Origin: Oligoflexia bacterium
GTDB lineage: Bacteria > Bdellovibrionota > UBA1018 > CAIMNF01
Length of the DNA: 33,039 bases
NCBI GenBank assembly: GCA_903858975.1
Contig: CAIOKW010000014.1
Coordinates: 1 to 33,039, forward strand
Direction of reading: 5' to 3'
Position 1 is the first letter of the stretch, and each line of letters begins with the position of its first letter. Positions 27,438 to 33,039 of this stretch are shown in pieces. The position numbers and the translations under genes were made by a program. Below the pieces are notes generated by a model. That model did not search any database. It worked only from the letters and a program-made list of their open reading frames with translations, and had not been told where the DNA came from.

Positions 27438-27449
27438 GTTACTAACCGC

Positions 27450-30251
27450 TTAAAGTGCTTTCCCAGAACCAATTTCAATAGTTTTAGGGGAACACTCTGG
27501 TGCTGACTCCAATTGGATCTTTTTCTCACCATTTTCTTCAATGATTCGAAACTTATTCTCATGGTTTAGTTCTAGATTGGTCTTCACTTCATCGAGAGCC
27601 GCGATGTTTGCAGGTTTACCATTGATGGTCTTACCCATTGCTTCATTCATGAGAATAGAATCATCTTTAGAGAGGGTAGTCACCTTTGATGAACGAGGCT
27701 TAGTGAAATCATGAATCTCTATCTTACCTGATTCGATATCTTTTACGATAGCCATCTTCCCATTTTGATAAGACTCAACAACGTAGTTACCCGATTTTTT
27801 CATCGAGATACTTTGAGCAACACCGTCTGGAGTTTCAAACTCTAAGAGTCCTTTCTCAGGATTGTATTTTGTTTCAACGGCCTTTGATCCTTCAATCCCT
27901 TCAAGGTGTTTACTTTGAATTTTCTTCAGGCTCTCCAGTTTATCTTTCGCTGCTTGAGATGCACCGAAGATATCTTCTGATGGCTTAATCACATGAAGCT
28001 CTTCCACATCATTCATCGCAATTTTAGATGCTTCTTCACCCTTGCCTGAATTTCTGAGCTCTTGCAGTTTAGCAGCAGCCGTATGATTGATGGCATCGCC
28101 TTCAGGTACACCCAATTTAGAAACAGGGCGTTCCCACTCACTATCCATTTTATTAGTGATCGGAAATCCCTTTTTCTGCCACTCTTTGACTTCTTCAGGT
28201 TTTACTTTAGAAGCATCGAGGAGTTGGATGGTTCCCGTTTCAAGGTTCTTAACCACAATCTCACCCTCTTCACCTACTTTAATGCCTGTAGATTGAAGGT
28301 GATTTGGATCAAGAACTTTAAATGCTTGCGGGTGCTCTTTGGTGGTAAATACTGCTCCCTGGTCCCGAAGTTTGCTGACTTCTTCCAGGGTGAGAGTTTT
28401 CACCGCTTTCTCAGTCACTTGACTGCCTTGCTTGATCACCACGGTACCGTCTTTACTGATAGGAACTCCAAGTTCCTCACTGTAGCGAGTCGCAAATTTT
28501 CCATCCTTAAGATCACGGAAAGTTTTCTTACTCATTCGAAGGATCGTTTCACCGTCTGAGGACACTTCTGTAAGAGAAACCCCAGCACGATTAAACTGAG
28601 CCATTTGCTCGCTACTCAGTGAAGAAGCAGGGACTCGCATCACTTGATTGCCTTTTTTATCAAAGGTGATTCCAGCCTTCGATGCGCCTGCTACTTCAGT
28701 CAGTTTCGCGTACATGCGTGCAATTTGAAATTCGCTCATTCCAATCCCAGCACTACTGAGGAGGTTTGCACCCGTAACCGCTCCTGCACCCATGATTCGA
28801 TTATCAAAAGCGAGGTATTTACCGAAAGCATCTTTAGCTCCTCGGGCTGTGGAGATCACCACTTTTCCCGGAATGGATTTAGAGACCGCCTCACCGGTGA
28901 GTTTGATCCCATCAATCACTTTTGAATACTTGGGCTTCATGATTGCGGCGTAAACCTTGCCACTCTTGAACGCATTCCAAGATTTGATGACGGTTTTAGA
29001 GATTGGTTTAGTAGTGGTGACTACTGCTTTACCAATCCATTTCGCTTTAGTTTCTACAACATTCATAGCCTTAGTGATGGCAGTCGATTTTCCTGCTAGT
29101 TTAATTTTGGGAAGGGTCTTGGAAGCAGCAGCGATGACTTCAGCAAGTTTGGGTCCAAGCTTTGTTACTGCCGTTTTGAGTGCACCATAGCCTACGCCCA
29201 TTGTGAAGGTGAAGCCAACAACGTCAGAAGCGACTCGTCCACCAATTTCACACATGAGCTGACCTTTTTGGGCGCAGTTCATACATTTCGATTCTCTCTC
29301 AAAGAGACCCACATAGGTGAGTTCTTTGATGAAGTCGAGGACTTGGTTAAATTTGTGTTTTAACCATCCTTCTTTATCTTTTTCATAATCTTTTACTTCT
29401 TTTTGATCGGCTTGAGAAACAGCATGAATATTGGTTGCCGTTTTATCCTCAGTTTTGTGCCAGGCATCCCAGAAGAGCCACTTGGCACCTTTGGCAACTT
29501 TGTCGCCGCACCACTTGAGGCCTTCCCAAACGAGTTTTGCCAGGCCAGTGATGGATTCCCAAATCCCTTTCAGGAGTCCTTTCACCATATTCATAGCGCA
29601 AGAAGACACTTGTCCGACTATGGAAGTTTTAGGACAACCATCGTTTCCTTTGGTGAATGCATTGACGAGAAGAGTTCCCATGCCAGTGGTTGCCGCTGCG
29701 ATGGCTGGTTTCCAAAGGCAGTAGTTGTTACAGGGTTCTTTTTTAAATTTCATCTGGTCGGCAAGTGAGCAGGCTTCTCCGGGAGGTGTTGCGTCTGAAT
29801 CTTCTTTTAAGCTTTCGTGATGTACAATGGAGCATTGAGAACAATTGGGAGTTTCAACATCGATATTGTACTCAGCGATGAGTTCATCGGAGAGCTTGTT
29901 CATGTGGTAAAGTTTGTCTCGTTCTTGAGCGCAGTTTTTAATCTGCATGTCCTCATCAGAGATATGAGTAGAAAGTGTGAATGCTCTTGTTTCGTCGATT
30001 TCACCATCTTTGTTTGAGCATTGTTGTGAAAAAAGCTCATTTTGGTTCATGGTTTCACGAACATATTGCTCTGCTTCGATCGCAGTATCAATTTTAAGTT
30101 CTGATGCCGTCCTTGAACTCTCAGAGTCAAGTTGTTCAGAAACGCGTGTCCCAGTTTTAATCAATCCCATTTGGGCTTGAGATACAGGAATGTTGCCAAT
30201 GAAAAGTTGAAGGCATAGAATACTAAGAATAGTTTGATTAAGGGTCTTCAT
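27450..30251 (-). CDS. Large exported Cys-rich protein of unknown function
   Basis: A 933-aa protein I do not recognise. A Sec signal peptide (MKTLNQTILSILCLQLFIGNIPVSQAQ) is clear. Residues about 75-335 hold 13 cysteines, including CSQC, CNNYC and CMNC, as expected for a disulfide-bonded exported domain. Residues about 335-520 are Ala/Gly/Val-rich with long amphipathic or weakly hydrophobic helices. From about 538 to 700 there are degenerate repeats with the pattern L-(S/T)-x-E-(E/Q)-(M/V)-x-(K/Q)-x-x-x-x-G. The rest is charged with beta-like stretches, and a last Cys is near the end. AGGAG precedes the ATG, and the gene follows the 192-aa gene by 25 bases. It may be periplasmic, surface or secreted. 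Confidence 0.88.
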   Translation of the reverse strand: MKTLNQTILSILCLQLFIGNIPVSQAQMGLIKTGTRVSEQLDSESSRTASELKIDTAIEAEQYVRETMNQNELFSQQCSNKDGEIDETRAFTLSTHISDEDMQIKNCAQERDKLYHMNKLSDELIAEYNIDVETPNCSQCSIVHHESLKEDSDATPPGEACSLADQMKFKKEPCNNYCLWKPAIAAATTGMGTLLVNAFTKGNDGCPKTSIVGQVSSCAMNMVKGLLKGIWESITGLAKLVWEGLKWCGDKVAKGAKWLFWDAWHKTEDKTATNIHAVSQADQKEVKDYEKDKEGWLKHKFNQVLDFIKELTYVGLFERESKCMNCAQKGQLMCEIGGRVASDVVGFTFTMGVGYGALKTAVTKLGPKLAEVIAAASKTLPKIKLAGKSTAITKAMNVVETKAKWIGKAVVTTTKPISKTVIKSWNAFKSGKVYAAIMKPKYSKVIDGIKLTGEAVSKSIPGKVVISTARGAKDAFGKYLAFDNRIMGAGAVTGANLLSSAGIGMSEFQIARMYAKLTEVAGASKAGITFDKKGNQVMRVPASSLSSEQMAQFNRAGVSLTEVSSDGETILRMSKKTFRDLKDGKFATRYSEELGVPISKDGTVVIKQGSQVTEKAVKTLTLEEVSKLRDQGAVFTTKEHPQAFKVLDPNHLQSTGIKVGEEGEIVVKNLETGTIQLLDASKVKPEEVKEWQKKGFPITNKMDSEWERPVSKLGVPEGDAINHTAAAKLQELRNSGKGEEASKIAMNDVEELHVIKPSEDIFGASQAAKDKLESLKKIQSKHLEGIEGSKAVETKYNPEKGLLEFETPDGVAQSISMKKSGNYVVESYQNGKMAIVKDIESGKIEIHDFTKPRSSKVTTLSKDDSILMNEAMGKTINGKPANIAALDEVKTNLELNHENKFRIIEENGEKKIQLESAPECSPKTIEIGSGKAL

Positions 30252-30276
30252 GACCGAGTTCTCCTGTAAATTCGTT

Positions 30277-30855
30277 TTACTTGGTGGCAGGTTTTGTAGC
30301 GCTGGCTACAGTCTTTTCACATTTTAAAGTTTTGATGGTTTCATCCACAATCTTGTTATCTGTTTTTTCATATTCAGAATGAGTGATGGACTTTAAATGA
30401 TAGAGTCGTCGGCCATTGCAGAGAACGAATATAGACCGTTCATAGAATTTACCTGTGGGTAGTTCATAGTGGTAGCCAAGGGTGTGAGCCTCTTCGATGC
30501 CAGTCCATTTCGTTTTTTGGTAAGAGTCATAGCTAATGGATTTACCTTCAAATTTTTCAAGCCAGGCCTCCCTTCCGCTCATATAGGATTTAATGTCTTT
30601 ATCCCCTTGATCGAATACTTTGTCGGTATCAGCGGCACCTGAAGGGGTGATTCCAATCACGGTTCGATGGCCTTCTTTATTGTCGGGGCCTATGAGGGAT
30701 ACTGGGAATCCGTAGAAATCCTTTGGGGTTTGCCAACCATTCGGCACATTGATGGTGAATTGATCATCTCCGACCGTAAAGTTTTTCACGCTGGCGTGAG
30801 CAAGAGCAGAGGAGGTGAGGATAATAGTAGCGGTCCAGAGAACAAATTTTTTCAT
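30277..30855 (-). CDS. Exported small protein, possible PsbP/DcrB-like fold
   Basis: A 192-aa protein with a clear signal peptide (MKKFVLWTATIILTSSALAHA). The mature part starts FTVGDDQFTINVPNGWQ, a pattern common in PsbP/DcrB-type or DUF1795-like exported domains (beta strand, then v-P-x-g-W). Two cysteines (VLCNG and LKCEK) could form a disulfide. The C-terminus is Ala/Thr/Lys-rich. The family is a guess from the pattern; the function is unknown. It likely forms an operon with the 933-aa gene and lies 125 bases after dnaA. Confidence 0.85.
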   Translation of the reverse strand: MKKFVLWTATIILTSSALAHASVKNFTVGDDQFTINVPNGWQTPKDFYGFPVSLIGPDNKEGHRTVIGITPSGAADTDKVFDQGDKDIKSYMSGREAWLEKFEGKSISYDSYQKTKWTGIEEAHTLGYHYELPTGKFYERSIFVLCNGRRLYHLKSITHSEYEKTDNKIVDETIKTLKCEKTVASATKPATK

Positions 30856-30980
30856 GAATCAGGGCGTCCTTTCCCAATAGTTTCACTCTATTTAGGATGG
30901 AGGCTTTTATGCGCTAATTCAAAGTAAAAGTTCGTTGAAGAAAAGAATTTAACGTCAATCTTTTGAATGGTTTTAGTATT

Positions 30981-32432
30981 TTAGAGTTGTTCTCGAATGG
31001 TTTCGATATTTTTCCGAAGTTCCGGATTGGTTTCAATTTCCGCTTCAATTTTTTGATGAGCATGAACCGCAGTAGAATGATCTTTGCCAAAAATTTGACT
31101 AATTTCCCTGAACCCAAGATTTGTGTATCGGCGGATAAGGTACATCGCAATTTGACGTGGGAGTGAGAAATTCTTAGCTCGTGAGACCCCTTTGAGATCC
31201 TTGATTTTCAAATTGTAGTGTTTTGAGACGGCATTTAAAATCATCTCAACGGTATATTCTTGGCCTTCCTCAGGAATGGAGCTTTGAAGAACTTGTTTCG
31301 CGAGATCAAGGGTGATCTCAGATCCCGTGAGTGCTGCATATTGCTGGAGTTTCACAAGCGCCCCATGAAGATTTCGGACGGTATCTCGCACGTAGGTTCC
31401 TAGGAATGTCGCCACTTCATCTGGAAGGTAAACATCATCGGATTCTGCTTTGGCTTTTAGGATCGCGATTCGTGTTTCGATTTCGGGTGGACGAATATCA
31501 GCAACCAGTCCCATTTCAAATCGGGTTCGAATTCGTTCCTCAAGGCCATCAATATCCTTAGGCGCTTTATCGGAGGTCAACACGATCATTTTTTTCATGG
31601 ATACGAGGGTGTTGAAAGTGTGAATAAACTCTTCTTCAGATCTGTCCTTACCTACAATAAATTGAACATCATCGATGAGGAGTAGGTCTACGTTTTCCCT
31701 GTATTTTGCCCTGAAATCGCCTGGTTTTTTATGCTGAAGACTTTCGATAAATTCATTCACAAATTTTTCTGCAGAAACAAAATAGGCGCGAATGTGCGGG
31801 TTCTTCTTTTTAATGTGGTTTCCAATCGCGTGTAGAAGGTGTGTCTTTCCAACAGCAGGTTGCCCATAAATAAAGAGGGGATTAAATTGTACTGCAGGGT
31901 TTTCTGCAGTTGAGAAAGCGGATGCGTAGGCGAATTGATTTGAAGGGCCCACGATATAATTATCAAAGGTAAGATTTTGATCGATGTGGTCTTCGACAGG
32001 GCCGCGGGATGATTTTGATTGAAAGCCCCCTTTTGATGGAGAAGGGGAGTGGGTGTTTAATGTCGTAGTGGTTCGCTCCTCTGGGGTTTCACTGGGTGGT
32101 GCGAGCGGGTTTTCCATTGGTGATTGAAATGATTGAGATTTTTTCGCTGCCCCCTCATCTGAATCAGAGGATTTTTGAACGGCGATCGACACTTCGCAGG
32201 CTTCACCAATGACTTCGGAGACTGCGTTTTCGATGTCTGCTTTAAAGGTGGTTTCGATAAAATTGGCGTAATAGTGGTTGGGTGCGGAGAGATGGATTCT
32301 GACCCGGCCTGGGCCCAAACGTTCAGCATTTCCCCAGCTTAACGCGTCTAGCCAAAATTTAACTGCATTAGCATCCGGATGATTTTGGAGGATCTGGAGG
32401 TAGGCAGTGGCCCATAGGTTCGTTTGATTCAT
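30981..32432 (-). CDS. dnaA: Chromosomal replication initiator DnaA
   Basis: A 483-aa protein with all four domains. Domain I is about residues 1-90. Domain II (about 90-155) is a Ser/Pro-rich linker. Domain III (AAA+) has Walker A GQPAVGKTHLL near 190, Walker B LLLIDDVQF, and the initiator-specific region. Domain IV carries the DNA-binding signature GKDHSTAVHAHQKI, with His replacing the usual N-terminal Arg neighbourhood only slightly. It opens oriC by binding DnaA boxes. AGGA lies 8 bases before the ATG. It is divergent from rpmH. Confidence 0.98.
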   Translation of the reverse strand: MNQTNLWATAYLQILQNHPDANAVKFWLDALSWGNAERLGPGRVRIHLSAPNHYYANFIETTFKADIENAVSEVIGEACEVSIAVQKSSDSDEGAAKKSQSFQSPMENPLAPPSETPEERTTTTLNTHSPSPSKGGFQSKSSRGPVEDHIDQNLTFDNYIVGPSNQFAYASAFSTAENPAVQFNPLFIYGQPAVGKTHLLHAIGNHIKKKNPHIRAYFVSAEKFVNEFIESLQHKKPGDFRAKYRENVDLLLIDDVQFIVGKDRSEEEFIHTFNTLVSMKKMIVLTSDKAPKDIDGLEERIRTRFEMGLVADIRPPEIETRIAILKAKAESDDVYLPDEVATFLGTYVRDTVRNLHGALVKLQQYAALTGSEITLDLAKQVLQSSIPEEGQEYTVEMILNAVSKHYNLKIKDLKGVSRAKNFSLPRQIAMYLIRRYTNLGFREISQIFGKDHSTAVHAHQKIEAEIETNPELRKNIETIREQL

Positions 32433-32462
32433 TTAAAGCGTCCTGGATTGGTGGAAGGGTCG

Positions 32463-32491
32463 AAGTTAGCATGAAGATTGGGGCCTGACAA
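32463..32491 (-). promoter_or_regulatory. Possible dnaA promoter
   Basis: On the minus strand, TTGTCA (32491-32486) and TAACTT (32468-32463) are separated by 17 bases, ending about 30 bases before the dnaA ATG. The -35 is good and the -10 weak. A weak DnaA-box-like 9-mer, CTATCCACC (32506-32498), lies just upstream and could allow self-regulation. Confidence 0.42.
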
Positions 32492-32511
32492 TGGTTTGGT
32501 GGATAGCTTGG

Positions 32512-32539
32512 TTGACAAGTACCCCCTGAATCCTATAAA
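32512..32539 (+). promoter_or_regulatory. Strong sigma70-type promoter of rpmH
   Basis: TTGACA (32512-32517), a 16-base spacer, and TATAAA (32534-32539) closely match the housekeeping consensus. It lies about 38 bases upstream of the rpmH start codon, in line with high expression of a ribosomal protein gene. Confidence 0.85.
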
Positions 32540-32577
32540 ACATGTCTTCAACAAATTTTGGTTAAAGGAATTAGAGT

Positions 32578-32727
32578 ATGAAACGTACATTTCAACCTTC
32601 TCGCAAAAAGAGAACAAAGACCCACGGTTTCCGCGCACGCATGGCGACTGCAAACGGACAAAAAGTTTTGAAAGCACGCAGAGCACGCGGCCGCAAGAAC
32701 CTTGTTCCAACTGTAGCTTCTAAGTAA
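32578..32727 (+). CDS. rpmH: Ribosomal protein bL34
   Basis: A 49-aa protein too short for the ORF track. [22 protein letters not shown] is the classic bL34 start, followed by [14 protein letters not shown]. The length is slightly above the usual 44-46 because of a VPTVASK tail. AAAGGAA lies 7 bases before the ATG. It is a structural protein of the large ribosomal subunit and precedes rnpA, as in most bacteria. Confidence 0.98.
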   Translation: MKRTFQPSRKKRTKTHGFRARMATANGQKVLKARRARGRKNLVPTVASK

Positions 32728-32740
32728 TTTAAATCCTTTC

Positions 32741-33039
32741 ATGGATTTTCCGAAGAACGCGCGAGTTAGATTCAAATCAGAATACCTTGAGTTTTTTAAG
32801 GGTAGCGATGTGAAACGCTTGGGTGTTTGCACCTTATTTCGTATTGCAAACGAAAAGGGTGAGGCTCGTGTTGGGATGACCATCAAAGCCAAAGTGAATA
32901 GCGTTTATCGCAATAAATTAAAGAGACAAATTAGAGAGTGCTTCCGGGCGAACCGGAAAGCACTCTCTTCGTTTGATTACAACGTGGTGATTCCGGGTGG
33001 AGTGCGGGTTCAGTATAAAACTCCGAAACTGGTACGAAA
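32741..33039 (+). CDS. rnpA: Ribonuclease P protein component (partial)
   Basis: Starts 13 bases after rpmH and runs off the right edge (99 codons visible). The RNA-binding signature RNKLKRQIRE, matching the RnpA pattern R-N-x-x-K-R-x-x-R-E, is clear, with VGMTIKAKVNSVY before it. RnpA binds the RNase P RNA and helps it mature tRNA 5' ends. No good ribosome-binding site precedes the ATG, so translation is probably coupled to rpmH. The start codon is slightly uncertain. Confidence 0.95.
   Translation, partial: MDFPKNARVRFKSEYLEFFKGSDVKRLGVCTLFRIANEKGEARVGMTIKAKVNSVYRNKLKRQIRECFRANRKALSSFDYNVVIPGGVRVQYKTPKLVR

Larger units (their letters stand above)
26992..27449. other. Putative chromosomal replication origin (oriC)
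   Basis: A 458-base non-coding stretch beside dnaN that holds several DnaA-box-like 9-mers, an alternating AT tract, a CTA/CTACTA trio-like stretch and an AT-rich palindrome. No believable gene is present; the two short ORFs here are not supported. Its place next to dnaN and its composition fit oriC. It is separated from dnaA by two exported-protein genes. Confidence 0.82.

Noticed and set aside
28062-28559. 165-aa plus-strand ORF opposite the 933-aa gene
   Set aside because: A frame shadow: no ribosome-binding site, no recognisable pattern, and it is opposite a gene with a clear signal peptide and good start.
32548-32892. 114-aa minus-strand ORF over rpmH/rnpA
   Set aside because: The plus strand encodes bL34 and RnpA with strong signatures and a strong promoter.

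Overview
The window looks like the chromosomal origin region of a Gram-negative bacterium, most likely a Bdellovibrio-like member of the Bdellovibrionota. This rests on gene order (dnaA, dnaN, recF, gyrB, gyrA beside rpmH/rnpA), F0 ATP synthase genes near the origin, Sec-exported and lipoprotein envelope proteins, and a c-subunit with a signal peptide. I could not run a search, so the taxonomy is an inference. Coding density is very high. The only gene-free stretch over 300 bases is the putative oriC at about 26992-27449.

Layout, left to right. (1) 1-5974, minus strand: a tightly overlapped ten-gene operon in the order of a respiratory complex I operon (nuo A, B, D, H, I, J, K, L, M, N; the last runs off the window). 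NuoC, E, F and G are absent, and every membrane subunit is shortened and divergent. The Fe-S ligands of NuoB and NuoI are intact, but many residues needed for quinone binding and proton pumping in classical complex I seem to be missing. This is the best candidate for an undescribed system. (2) 6015-16184, plus strand: mfd, two parvulin/SurA-type chaperones, pdxA, a phosphomannomutase/phosphoglucomutase, and a uvrA lacking the insertion domain. (3) 16242-26991, minus strand: reading from the origin, dnaN, recF, gyrB, fabH, gyrA, a TPR lipoprotein, atpZ, atpI, atpB and atpE, ending at a hairpin terminator shared with uvrA. (4) 26992-27449: putative oriC, with DnaA-box-like 9-mers, a DnaA-trio-like stretch and an AT-rich unwinding element. 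(5) 27450-30855, minus strand: two exported proteins of unknown function (933 and 192 aa) lying between oriC and dnaA. (6) 30981-33039: dnaA (minus) diverging from rpmH and rnpA (plus, partial).

How the genes work together: DnaA, DnaN, RecF and gyrase serve replication initiation, elongation, recombination repair and topology. Mfd and UvrA serve transcription-coupled and general nucleotide excision repair. The parvulins and the TPR lipoprotein serve the envelope. The F0 genes and the Nuo-like operon are membrane bioenergetics. From oriC, the dnaN-to-atpE block and the nuo block are co-directional with the leftward fork. The mfd-to-uvrA block is head-on to the leftward fork, and dnaA plus the two exported-protein genes are head-on to the rightward fork if the origin is where I place it.
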